A stretch of DNA of 64,000 nt from Prunus persica (GCF_000346465.2 NC_034010.1:1339415-1403414); one strand, 5' to 3'; shown: positions 37,561 to 48,355, numbered from the stretch's first letter. The notes: generated by a model not told the origin, from the letters alone. Translations and numbers: made by a program.

Positions 37561-40242
37561 TAACAGGACCCGCCCCGAAAATTCCCGAAGATCGAGGCGG
37601 ACCCCGTCTTTAATCCGACATCATCCCGATGCCGGGCCCACCTACTAAGAAAATCGAGACTTTCTACCAAAATTTTGGCAGAGTCTCCCCTGTAATTTAA
37701 ACAATCCCAACAAAATTTATTCAACCTGCAACACACAGTAATACTAATCCCAACCAGCAGCATGCTTTCATACATACACAAGTCATACTAGAGTGGCCTC
37801 CGGCCTCACAAGTAAAATCTACCGTGGCAATACAAAGCATCTACTGAATTTAGATTACAAGAGCAGTTGAGTAGAAGAATTTACACAGTTCCTATCTAGA
37901 AAGATGCACCGATTTCGCTTCGTACACCACTTGCACTTCCAAGAGCGGCTACTGGCTGGGGGGGGCGCAAAACAGAAAACATGTGAGTGGACAAAAACCA
38001 GATTGCAGTTAAAAACAACATAGTAATCCCCACCAAGTAAAAATAATGCTTTAGTCATGCAAGTTCACAATTCAATAATTAATTACTCAAAACATATTTC
38101 ATTAAAACTCTTCTTAAAACATCAGTTATCCCTTTCAAAAAGAATCTCATTCTCTCAATCTTACCACTCCTATCAAACTATTAAACAAACTCTGGTTCCT
38201 TACACACTCAACTATACATATACATATAAGTATGCCTATATAAATAAATATAACTATAAATATCAATACGATATACTCACCACACCACCTAGGTACCGGG
38301 GAAAACAATCCAACTGGGGGATCGTTGACTAGTCCGCAGGATTTCTAGGTGCTATCCTGCGTCTAGGGATGAGCGGTCCAACCGGGGGACGAAACTCCAA
38401 AGCTCCCACACCGGAACATCCAACGCCATGTGTAGCTCCCAAACTATGTCCTACGCGCGCAGACTGGATCATCACACACCGGAACATCCAACGCCATGGT
38501 GATGACCCTAACACTATACAAAGTCTTTCCATACGCCGGAACATCCAACGCCGCATATGGAAAGTGTCTCACCCGCCGGAACATCCAACGCCGCGAGTGA
38601 GACTAGTAACTGGGGAAGGTACTTACGTAGTGCAATCACACAACTTCTCTCCAAAATCACATTCTTCCACATCAACCTCCAACTACCCAACTATCTCGTC
38701 TATAGAGAATATATAAATATACCTCCCCACTATCCATATAAATGCACTCTCACAAACCCAAAATGCCAAACACACAATATATTGCCAAATGCTATACGAT
38801 CGTCAAAATCAATTCATGAATATAATATATAAATTCCATAAGCCATTAAAACATCATGTAAAACATTTCATAAATTAAAACCATGTATATGATTAAAACA
38901 AAGTCCACTCACAAGTATTCCCTCGCTGCCTGACCACGTGAGGGTCCTGCTTGCTGCGAACGTGCAGTCGAAACACCTATTTCGAGATACGAACCGTTAA
39001 TTAATATAAAATCACGTCAAAGCGGAAATTACAAATTAAATGCTTAACTCCCCAAATTCCCATACGTGCACGTCGAAGAAGGTATCCTAAGGTCCGATTA
39101 CAGGTTTAGGAAGCGTCCACGATTTTACGGTTATCGCTAACCCGCAAACTTTGCATTATTGAATCGGAACATCCGGGGCTCCGATTCAGAATCCGTGAAG
39201 TCCCATACGGTCCTAGAAATTCCTAGAACAACTTATTTTAATTTGGGAAAGATCTAACGGTCGGAACCTATCGAACCCGGATAACGCACAATATGTGAAA
39301 ATCAGTTCGATAGTCAAACGACATCCGAATTGAGATCTGCGAATTCCTATGCACTCGTGACAACCTAAGGATCTCATCGATTAATTTACATCCTCACCAG
39401 ACTCGTCCACGCGCCGCCACACGCGCCGGCAGCGCGTGGGTGTGCAGAGTAATTCCGGCGACGGTAAAAACTCCACACCCAAGCTCACCCTTCCTACCCT
39501 AGCTTCTACTCGAGGTCAGGATCACTTCATTCAACTACGAGAAGTTCCAATTCGGCCGGCAACTGGCCGGAATTTCATTTTGAAATTCGGCCAAAAACTT
39601 AGATTTCTAATCGGTTTTCCAGACTCAAAATCGATCAAAACCTATACAACCACCAGCTAGAACTCGAAAAATGGATGAGAAATCATACCTCACCCGTCTG
39701 AAATAGTGATCGGAGGAGAGAGAACGAGCGACTGGAAGTTCAGACGAGAATCGGCCTGAAATCCGTGTTTTCCGGCGACGAGGCGGCGGCTGACAGCTGG
39801 AGATGGGTCGGGGTACGTCGGCGAGGTCTGGCCGGTTGTTTTGGGTCCGGTCTCGCGGCTGGCCGTGGTCTGTGGCGGCGGCTCTGCGTTTGCAGATCGG
39901 AGGAGGAAGTGGGACGCGAGAGAGAGAGAGAGAGAATCGGGAGAAAGAGAGAGAGAGAGGGATAAAACTGGGAAAATCTGATTTTTACCCTAACCCTTTT
40001 CGAAATATTTACAAGTTTGCCACTGACACTATTTTGCCCGTAACTTTTTCGTTACAACTCCGATTTAAGCCTACCGCGTGTCTACGAATTCGTCTCGGTA
40101 CCATCTACCCAAAAATACTACTCGTGGTCCCAAAATCCTTCCGAAGAAGAAAGTGACCAATTTACCCCTATCCCAAGGATAAATTCGTAATTTTATTTAA
40201 ATCGATTAAAATAAACATTTAATTTGGAGTCGGGGTGTTACA
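37561..40242 (-). mobile_element. 2.7-kb solo LTR (copy A) inside the copia reverse transcriptase
   Basis: Plus strand begins TAACAGGACCCGCC and ends GAGTCGGGGTGTTACA; in its own orientation it starts TGTAACACCCCGACTCC. 2682 bp. Flanked by the TGCAT duplication, which restores the copia frame exactly when one copy is removed. Near-copy of 56901-59587 in opposite orientation. No internal coding region, primer site or second LTR, so a solo LTR is the simplest reading. Contains a spaced CCGGAACATCCAACGCC repeat (38402-38590) and a GA-rich tract (39920-39960). Open frames inside are not genes. Confidence 0.85.
38402..38594. repeat. Dispersed CCGGAACATCCAACGCC motif, four copies
   Basis: Copies near 38412, 38479, 38535 and 38576, separated by unlike sequence of about 40-65 bp. 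Conserved in place in LTR copy B (58547-58735). Confidence 0.85.
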
Positions 40243-41158
40243 TGCATCTTACATACTAGGTATCAAGATTTATAGGGATAGGTCGAGAAAACTAATTGGA
40301 ATATCTCAATCCCTGAATATGGATAAGGTGCTCGGAAGATTCCAAATTGAACATTTCAAGAAAGGTTTTCTGCCAGTCAGATATGGTATTTGCCTGTTTA
40401 AGAGCATGAGCCCTAAAAACCCAAAAGCAGTGATACAGATGAGCATCATCGCATATGCCTCTGCAATTGGGAGCCTAATGTATGCCATGCTGTGTACAAG
40501 GCTTGATATCAGCTATGCTGTAAGCATCACAAGCAAATATCAATCAAACTCAGGATCAGAATACTGGAGTGGTGTAAAGACTGTGTTAAAGTACCTCAGA
40601 AGGACCAATGATATGTTCCTAGTCTATGGAGGAAACCCAGAATTACTGGTGGAAGGATATACACACTCAAATTTCGAATTCAATGTTAATGATCGAAAAT
40701 CCATTTCTGGATATGTGTTCACATTGAATGAAGGGGCAATCAGTTGGAGATGTTGCAAGCAGAGCACCACTGCGGACTCCACAACTGAAGCAGAGTACAT
40801 AGTTGCTTCGGAAGCAGCAAAGGAAGCGATCTAGATGAAGAAGTTCATTATTGAACTTGGAGTGGTTCCAAGCATTGAGTCACCAGTCATTTTATACTGT
40901 GACAAAAATGAGGCTATAGCACAAGATAAGGAACCAAGGTCTTATCAAAGATCCAAGCACCTTCAGAGGCGCTATCACTTAATTAAGGAATATGTTGCTG
41001 ATGGAGATATTAGGATATTAGCGTGCTTAAGGTGGCTTTAGCAGACAACGTAGAAGATCCACTCACAAAGCCTATGAGTCAGCTTCATCTGGACACATAC
41101 ATGGAGAAGATGGGTATTAGATACATGTCAGATTGGCTTTAAAGTGTAAGTGAGAGAT

Positions 41159-44156
41159 TGTTAGAAATATGCCCTTAAAGCCAATTAATTATGTGATAGT
41201 TAGAGTTAAGGACATCTTTGATAAACAACATATTATGTTATCAATGGGCAAGAAAGGTTGTTTTATACATTAAATCATCCTATATTATCTTTCAATATGT
41301 AGAACAACCATAGTCCAAGGAATACACAAGTGGATATGAGAGCTATGTAATGAGATTGCATATATGGAGACTTCTTGTCATCCATAAATCCTGAATATGT
41401 TCCTAGTCATAGGAATATTGAATAGGCGTCAATATTCCGCAAAGACCAGTACACACAGTGTCACACCCCGGGATCAGCTCTGCCGTAGCACGATATTGTC
41501 CGCTTTGAGCCCCCCTCTCTGCTCGCACGGTTTTGTTTCTGGGAGCTCACGAGCAACTTCCCGGGATTGCTCTAGCCCCCAACTCGCTTAACTTTGGAGT
41601 TCCTACGACTTCGAAGCCAGTGAGCTCCCAAAAGGCTTCGTGCTAGATGGATGCGGGTGTGCACATATAAGGCACATCACCCCCTCTCCGTTGGTTGATG
41701 TGGGATCTTACAATCCACCCCCCTCAAAGGCCCGACGTCCTCGTTGGCACACTCGTGCCACACGGAAAAGTGACTCTGATACCAAATTGTCACACTCAGG
41801 GATCGGCTCTGCCGTAGCACGATATTGTCCACTTTGGGCCCCTCTCTCTGCCCGCACGATTTTGTTTCTGAGAGCTCACTAGCAACTTCCCAGTGGGTCA
41901 CCCATCCTGGGATTACTCTAGCCCCCAACTCGCTTAACTTCGGAGTTTCTACGACTCTGAAGCCAGTGAGCTCCCAAAAGGCCTCGTGCTAGATGGATGC
42001 GGGTGTGCACATATAAGGCACATCACCCCCTCTCCGTTGGTTGATGTGGGATCTTACAATCCACCCCCCTCAAGGGCCCGACGTCCTCGTCAGCACACTC
42101 ATACCACATGGCAGAGTGGCTTTGATATCAAATTGTCACACCCCGGGATCGACTCTGTCGTAGCACGATATTGTCCGCTTTGGGCCCCCTCTCTACCCGC
42201 ACAGTTTTGTTTCTGGGAGTTCACGAGCAATTTCCCAGTGGGTCACCCATCCTGGGATTGCTCTAGCCCCCAACTCGCTTAACTTCGGAGTTCCTACGAC
42301 TCCGAAGCCAGTGAGCTCCCAAAAGGCCTCGTGCTAGATGGATGCGGGTGTGCACATATAAGGCACATCACCCCCTCTCCGTTGGTTGATGTGGGATCTT
42401 ACACACAGTACTGTCTCTATATGTAGGGAATGGCAAGGTCTCAAGCCATTAAGTGTGGAGACACATCGATATGTGTGTAGGTGCTTGTAGAAGAACAAGT
42501 ACACTGAACGCGATCCAATACATGAGTTACAGCATGGAAGTCTTTACTTCTTCCATGTCAAGCTTAAACTCATAAATTGCAATAGTGCAAACTAATCCTT
42601 AGACCTGAGGCACCATAGATGTTTTGTGGTTATGTTGTTAATCTTTGAGGACACTATGCGGTCATACTGAATTAGGCATAGCTTAAAGGTGCTTATCAGA
42701 ATCTCAATAGAGTCATAGAAGCAAATGAATATACAACAAGGAATCTCTAGTCTCGGTAAAGGAGAGAGAATAATCCAAGTTATGATTTGTCAAATCTCTG
42801 CACAAAGTAGCGGATAAGACTTGAAAGAAGAAGTCTTCAAAACTTACCAGGATAATCATATAAAAGGAATGATTCACATTAAGATATTGACAATCAGATT
42901 CCATGATCTAATAATGTGAATAAGGAGAATTGACATAAGAGAGGATTCAATTGCACGGTCATTCCTATTTGAATAGGTTCTTTCATAACATCTCATTTAG
43001 CTCTGATAATCGTGACTTGCTGCTAGGCAACAACCATGGTTTGTGGATGTCCTAAAAGGTTTCAATTAATCTTTATTAATAGGAAGAATTAAATTGTGGA
43101 ATTTAATTCGTATATTATCTCTGAGGAGTTGAGTCAACCCACTACTTTGCTAAAGAGAACCTACGGATCTGCACACCCAAAGAATGTGATTAGAGGTACA
43201 AATGAGGAAAAATGAAATGAGGAGACACAAGTCAATGGTTGATAATCAAATGTCAAAGTCAACAATAAAAAGTCAACATGTTGACCTGAGCAATTGACCG
43301 AAGTCAAATAGTTCGACCGGATCAATTAAGTAAGGCTATAATTATAATTTAATAGTTAAATTATAATTAAAAGATTAATTATGGAATTAATATTGGCATA
43401 TAGAAATATTGGATTGGGCTTTTAAATATGATTTAAAAGGAAAGCGACAAAATAGCCCAAAAGGCTATTGGGCCAAGGGATAAGTGATATAAGATGACAT
43501 GACCCGTGGACCAAATGGAGCCCCAAATACCCACCCAATTGCCTTTTGTGTTGTTCTATATAAGATAAGTGTTGGAGAAAACCTAGCTAAGGTTTTTTGG
43601 TTTCCTACTTTGATTGATGAGTGATCATCTTTGTATCTCATCTTCTATAAACCAAAAATTGGACCAATCAAGAAGTAGACTAACATCCATACTTCTTGAT
43701 TGCCTTCTCTTCATCTCGAGGAGCATTTGGTGTGGTGAGAGAGAGGACTCCAATCTTGGAGCCTTAAGGTGAAGGAGTCAAAATCAAGAGAAAGAAAAGG
43801 TCTTTCCAACAAAGGTCTTCATTCTTGAGAAATCAAGAAAATGTTGTCAAGGGTAAATATCTATTCCCTTTTTCCCTTTTCTATTTGTGTTCAAAGAGAC
43901 TAGGCTAAGATACTTGGTTTAAAATGAAAAAAGTTAGCTCAACTAGTATAAACAAAATGAATCCGCCATTTAGAATGTTTTTGTTGTATAAGTTGTGGCT
44001 AAAGTTCATTTCCTAAGCATTATATGCATGTTTCCTTCACACCATTGATACTTCTACCATCTCTACCACCAATATCACAAGCATCATGGCCCACTATTAT
44101 TTCAAATTTATAGAAGTTTATAAAAATCTATCAAACTCTATGATAAGATTCTAACA
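41159..44156 (+). repeat. 3' LTR of the copia element (interrupted by Cassandra)
   Basis: Starts TGTTAGAAATATGCCC right after the purine-rich AAGTGTAAGTGAGAGAT and ends AGATTCTAACA, so the tips are inverted (TGTTAGAA and TTCTAACA). About 2.05 kb without the nested element. A TATA-like CTATATAAG lies near 43556. Confidence 0.82.
41459..42403 (-). mobile_element. Cassandra TRIM element with three tandem LTRs
   Basis: Three LTRs at 41459-41712, 41788-42058 and 42134-42403, separated by two short internal domains of about 75 bp. Own-strand LTR start TGTAAGATCCCACATC, end CGGGGTGTGACA. Each carries a 5S-rRNA-like block (for example minus strand of 42227-42316: CTCCGAAGTTAAGCGAG, CCAGGATGGGTGACCCAC), the hallmark of Cassandra. 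Internal domains hold a TTTGGTATCAGAGTC-type primer-binding site for initiator Met-tRNA. Perfect 5-bp duplication CACAG at 41454-41458 and 42404-42408. No coding capacity, as is normal for this family. The LTR-internal-LTR-internal-LTR layout suggests unequal recombination. Confidence 0.93.
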
Positions 44157-44317
44157 AATGTCATCCAATAATACTTATTTTTTAATAATATGTACGTATT
44201 TTTCAATAATACTTCCGTTTTTCCGTACACGTCATAAAGACTCGATAAAATATATGTTTTTAAAAAAGCAAACATACAATTCAAGTATTGTACACGTATG
44301 TACGTATTTTTCTTGTT
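44157..44317 (+). repeat. Direct repeat flanking the Pack-MULE, left copy
   Basis: TACGTATTTTTCAATAATAC, AAAGACTCGATAAAATA and AAGCAAACATA are repeated in the same order and orientation at about 45745-45885. The Pack-MULE lies between the copies. Confidence 0.75.
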
Positions 44318-45646
44318 GGCTTTTTATCACAAAACGTCCCTGACGTTTGCGAAACTATCAGATTGCATCCTTAAAGTTTTTTTGTATTACTTATGGTCCC
44401 TAACGTTAATATAAGTACTCCTTAATAGTCCCTCTGTCAAAAAAATTGTTAAATCCAAAGATATAATCATCAAATCAATCCAAAATTATAAAAATATATA
44501 TATTTTATTTCCTTCCCTTCTCTCTTTCTCTCTTTCTTTTCTTCTTCTTCTTTCTCTCCGCCAGATTCCTTATCTCCTCTCTCTCTGTTTCAGTCCATCG
44601 TTAAGCTCGATAACTTTGACAAAGTATGGATACACAATAAAGGCACCAACAAGGAAGAAACTGATAGAAGGAGAATTAAGATTACAATTTACAATGCTAC
44701 TAAAAACTCATTTAACTTCTTCAATCTCGTCCTAAGCATAGTTATTTGTGGACACATTGGCATAGCTAACTTTATTGAATCGAACGACGACTGGGTAACA
44801 GGTGTTGGGGTCCTGTAAAATGAAGATCAACAGAGAAAATTAACAACATAAGCAGACCCTTTTCTCATTTCATGTTAGTCTTAATTGAGAGAGAAGTGAA
44901 AAGGCAGACCTGATCCACAGCTACAACAGATCCAATGCCTTTGAACCAGTAGGACTCCCTCCTAAGAATCTTCACCTGCAAAGTCAGTGAAAGATTCAAG
45001 CTAGTCAGTGACTCAATATCTCCATAGTCTATTGCATTGAAGAACATATATATTTCTAGCCACTGGAACATATCAACTGATCCTTCTGCTAGTTTTTCTT
45101 CTGGGTTTAAATTGATTTGCCAATTCAGCAATTCCCAAACAAACCAAACCATTTAGAAGCTTTATATTTTCATTTGGGGTCCTCAGAAATTTCTGTTTAT
45201 GCAACTAAAACTAAACAAGACCATTTCATTGTACAAAAGAACATGTATTTCTGGCCACTATAACATATTATCATATCTCAGTGGACACACAATTAACTGA
45301 TGCTTGTCCTGGTTTCTAGTGATTTTCATTCTCTCTTTTTTCTGAGTTTAATTTGGTTTCTCAGTCAGCAATTCCAACCACAAAAATAAGAAAAGAAAGA
45401 GAGAAAGAAGAAGAAGAAAGAAAGAGAGAGGGGAAGGAAAAAAAAAAAAATATATATATATATATATATATTGTAATTTTGAATTGATTTGACGATTATA
45501 TCCCTGGATTTAATAGTTTTTTTTTATAGATGGATTATTTAAGAGCACCTATATTAACGTTAGGGACCATGAGTGATACAAAAAAACTTTAAGGATGCAA
45601 TCTAATAGTTTCGCAAACGTCAGGGACATTTTGTGATAAAAAAGCC
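44318..45646 (-). mobile_element. Pack-MULE carrying psaE exons
   Basis: Inverted repeats of about 240 bp: left 44318 to about 44560, starting GGCTTTTTATCACAAAACGT; right about 45390-45646, ending GTGATAAAAAAGCC. Flanks TTTCTTGTT (44309-44317) and TTTCTTATT (45647-45655) are a 9-bp duplication with one mismatch. No transposase. The interior holds genomic DNA of photosystem I psaE, intron included. The element must have been moved by another MULE's transposase. Confidence 0.85.
44640..45000 (-). pseudogene. Captured psaE gene fragment (photosystem I subunit IV)
   Basis: PsaE is a small stromal subunit of photosystem I that helps ferredoxin docking. Two exons are recognisable: about 44910-44990 (VKILRRESYWFKGIGSVVAVDQ, after acceptor CTTTGCAG, with donor CAG|GTCTGC) and about 44705-44815 (after acceptor [29 protein letters not shown] then STNNYA). 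The frame then meets TAG where Leu is expected, and continues DEIEEVK to the natural stop, followed by 3' untranslated-looking sequence. The intron and splice sites are kept, so genomic DNA and not mRNA was captured. The transit peptide exon is missing. The premature stop, the Cys for Arg in NTCYP and the lost 5' end mean no functional PsaE. Confidence 0.9.
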
Positions 45647-45744
45647 TTTCTTATTTATTGTTCCCTTTTGATTTTTTACTTTTCTAGAGTTATTACCCGT
45701 ATAAAGAACTTAGCATTTTCCTGTTTAATACTCGTATTATACAA

Positions 45745-45885
45745 GTATGTACATATTTTTCAATAATACTTCCATTTTCCATTCACCTCTTAAAGACTCG
45801 ATAAAATACAAGTTTTTTCAAAAAAAGCAAACATATAATACAGGTATTGTACACGTACGTAGGTATTTTTTCTTCTTTAACACGT
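45745..45885 (+). repeat. Direct repeat flanking the Pack-MULE, right copy
   Basis: Partner of 44157-44317. Confidence 0.75.
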
Positions 45886-45921
45886 GTTTGTTACAAAATT
45901 TTCAGTATATAGTTATAGTAA

Positions 45922-46449
45922 GGCCGCATGGCTATATTGCTGTGGGTTTTTAAATGGTATAGCCGCGCGGCTGGACTCCTAAAACAAAAAAGTAAATTTA
46001 GGTTTTAGCCACAAAAAAAAAAATTTACTTTTGAAAAAAGCCAAAACTTTTCCACAAAAAAAAAAAAAAAAAAAAACCTCTCAACTTTCAAACTAAAGAT
46101 ATGCAAATGTAAGGAATTCCTTAGGAAATCCAAAAATAAAAAAGGGGTATTTTTGTCCATTTTGGCTTCTTTTCAAAATATTTTTCTCTCCTTTGGCCTT
46201 TTCCAAAATGCCTCAATAAAAAATGCCGCCTTTTATTTTTTAGTTTTTAAACATATATAGTACAGCCGCATGGCTATACCCGGGTTCCATTTTTAAATGT
46301 TTTTACTGAACAGTATAGCCATGCAGCTATACGCTTTAAATATATTTGAATATTTTAAAAGTACAGCAGGGTGGGTACGAATATTTTAATATTATAGCCG
46401 CACGGCTATATACAAATATTTTAACAGTATAGCCGCGCGGCTATACTGC
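45922..46449. repeat. Cluster of six short palindromes (TATAGCCGCGCGGCTATA type)
   Basis: Self-complementary motifs near 45922, 45956, 46260, 46313, 46393 and 46425. The last is a perfect 24-bp palindrome (46425-46448; half-site CAGTATAGCCGC). The others differ at one or a few central bases (CGCATGG, CATGCAG, CGCACGG). The surroundings are AT-rich and unlike each other. Confidence 0.85.
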
Positions 46450-46740
46450 ACAAAATGGTTTCTTTTTGTAATTAAGTAATATCTTAGCCTTTTTTAATTA
46501 CTTAAATTAGTAATTATGTTTTAATTTTTTTCTATTTTAATTAATTAGTATTTAAATATTTAACTAATTTCATAAATTACTTAATACATAGTAATTAATT
46601 ATTTTAAATTACTTTATGGACTTTGTTTTTTATTTGTTTTATATAAAATTAGTTTGTTTAGTTTAATGTTTGCAATTAAGTAATTTCTTAGATTTATTTA
46701 ATTATATTAATTATCATATATGTTTTATTTAATGAATAAT
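46450..46740. other. Very AT-rich DNA
   Basis: TTAATTA/TAATT-rich, with no gene or clear element. Confidence 0.5.
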
Positions 46741-47900
46741 TAGAAAGTTCAGCTGATAATAGCCTAGAGAATTTAAAGGGCCGGTACAGAGTTGAAGGTT
46801 CTTCTTTATTCTTTTGTTTTGTTTTGAAATGTTCAAATACACTTGTTATTTCCTTCTCCGCTAGAGAAATATACTGAAGATTTGCATGAATTTTATCTGG
46901 TGATTGGTACGTAACATAATCCTCTATTGGCATTTAGCCAGCTTTCTCTTTTGGAAAAATTGATGTTGCTTGTTTTCTTTTGTTTAAAAACAAAAGAAAT
47001 GCCCAAATTTCACCAGAAAGAAATGCCCTTTGTATTGTGTTGAGGTATGTTGGACTACATTAGTGGTAAGACTTTATCTGTGCATCTTCACGTGCTAAAC
47101 CACTAGCAGGTGTATATTCTCTCCAATACCATCTTATATCATGGCAATTTCTTTCTCCTTACGATTATTCAATACACTGCGAATATATATATATATATAT
47201 ATAGATGTTCTGTTCTGTGTACAGAAAGCATCACATGCAAATAGCTAAATTGTTAATATAAAATTCTAAATTGAACACGTGGTCCAGATTGTTAATATAC
47301 ACCATGTCAGGTCCTTTGACTAGATAACACTATCCTACACATATGAAATGGTCCCTCGACAATGGACATAGACCAAATCTTTTTATAAGAGAAACTTGGT
47401 TCCTTCATTCTTGGGATATTGTGATACGTTCTCCTTGAATCTGTTATCTTATTCTTGTTGTGTCTTATACAATTTTCTGGCGTTCCTCTAACCATAAAGG
47501 ATGATGACCACATTTTTCTATAAACTGTTGCAGCTTGGATGAATGGGTTGGAAGTTTGTTCAATTGAAGTCGACTTGGCACGGGCTCGGTTGATTCTTTC
47601 TGTGTTGGAATTTCTGGGCGACATATTTATGCTACCTACAATAAAACCCCTGCAACAAGTAGTGAAGCTGAAGCTTGGGAAGCAGCAAAAAAGTATTGTG
47701 GAGGCTTGCACTTCCTTGCCATCCAGGGTGACTTGGATTCGGATGATTGTGTTGGATTTTGGCTTCTACTAGACTTGCCACCCCCACCTGTATAGTTAAA
47801 TCAGTCCAAAACATTAAAATGAAATTACTCTTACTCTTACACATTAGTTTCTTAGTTATATCGCTTCATGCTTCCCAGTTGCAGAAATGATTGCAAATAT
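46741..47900 (+). pseudogene. TAB2 gene fragment, deleted and frameshifted
   Basis: Near-identical pieces of the TAB2 gene: 46741-47075 matches intron 2 (25053-25378), 47082-47130 matches the end of exon 4 ([10 protein letters not shown]), and 47440-47900 matches the end of intron 4, exon 5 and 3' flank. The join at CTGTGCATCTTCACG removes about 940 bp of the parent (rest of intron 2, exon 3, most of exon 4) at a short TGC overlap. Exon 5 has a 2-bp insertion (TTTCTGTGTTGGAATT against TTTCTGTTGGAATT) that destroys the frame after RARLILSV. A (TA)n run lies at about 47185-47203. Not functional. Confidence 0.92.
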
Positions 47901-48355
47901 TCCTTGGGAGCTGAGTTTTCTTATTGAGGCTTTTTGCCAAACTTGATTTTTATGACTTGGAAAAAAGACACGCGGAGCATTCAATTTCTGAAAAACATAG
48001 ACACGTGGAAATATTGTCCAATACACATAGGATATAAAATAAAATATTTTCACATGTCCCATGTGTATTGAACGGTACACTAACTAGTTGGTGTATCCGG
48101 AACGGAACATATAAAAATTTCTCCATTATCCGGGCTCTATACTATCAAACTATAGTAATTTGTAATTTTTTGATATGTATTCAAAGGTAATGAACTCTTA
48201 ATTCCACTCAAATAGGTCAACTATACAAATTAGATAATAAATCTCATAGTAACTATATATAACTGGTGTTCACACTCCCTCTCAATTTAGTACAAAGATA
48301 TCGCATGTCTAACTTGTCAATCAAGTTGTACAACACTCTACTTGAGAGTGCCTTT
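47901..48355. other. Intergenic DNA with a possible copia LTR remnant
   Basis: Bases about 48268-48330 (CACTCCCTCTCAATTTAG, then AAGATATCGCATGTCTAAC) resemble the polypurine-tract side of a minus-strand copia element. No coding sequence remains. Confidence 0.35.

Larger units (their letters stand above)
36065..41040 (+). pseudogene. Copia polyprotein remnant (integrase, reverse transcriptase, RNase H)
   Basis: Integrase: CESCLQGKM, ELLELIHTDVCGPL, YFITFTDDYSRLGYIYL, LRSDRG, then a frameshift. Reverse transcriptase: YKARLVAKGYRQRKGMDYEE, TAFLNSHL, LQRSIYGLKQASRSWN; after another frameshift LVLYVDDILMFGN (catalytic YVDD kept) and IKDLGNA. The solo LTR interrupts here, and the frame resumes SYILGIKIYRDRSRKLIG. 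RNase H region: STTEAEYIVASEAAKEAI-stop-MKKFIIELG. At least two frameshifts and several stops make it inactive. Confidence 0.92.
36065..44156 (+). mobile_element. Decayed Ty1/copia element, 5' part missing, with nested insertions
   Basis: Order on the plus strand: integrase zinc-finger tail and core (36065-36700), reverse transcriptase (36940-37560 and 40248-40830), RNase H (to about 41040), polypurine tract, then 3' LTR (41159-44156). Coding is broken by stops and frameshifts. The 5' LTR, gag and protease are absent. The solo LTR at 37561-40242 and Cassandra at 41459-42403 inserted later, since each has its own target-site duplication in copia DNA. The class resembles tobacco Tnt1-like copias. 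Confidence 0.9.

Noticed and set aside
38329..38832. Open frames on both strands in the 2.7-kb LTR
   Set aside because: They follow the CCGGAACATCCAACGCC motif and GC-rich DNA. They are not conserved as protein and have no family signature.
41397..42282. Open frames across the Cassandra LTRs (MLDGCGCAHIRHITPSPL)
   Set aside because: They are readings of noncoding, 5S-like LTR sequence repeated three times.
41459..42403. Three 5S rRNA genes in tandem
   Set aside because: The 5S-like blocks are diverged and embedded in LTRs with target duplications and primer-binding sites, so they are Cassandra.
44865..45152. Novel 95-codon minus-strand gene MVWFVWELLNWQ
   Set aside because: The frame runs from intron sequence into a captured psaE exon inside a Pack-MULE.
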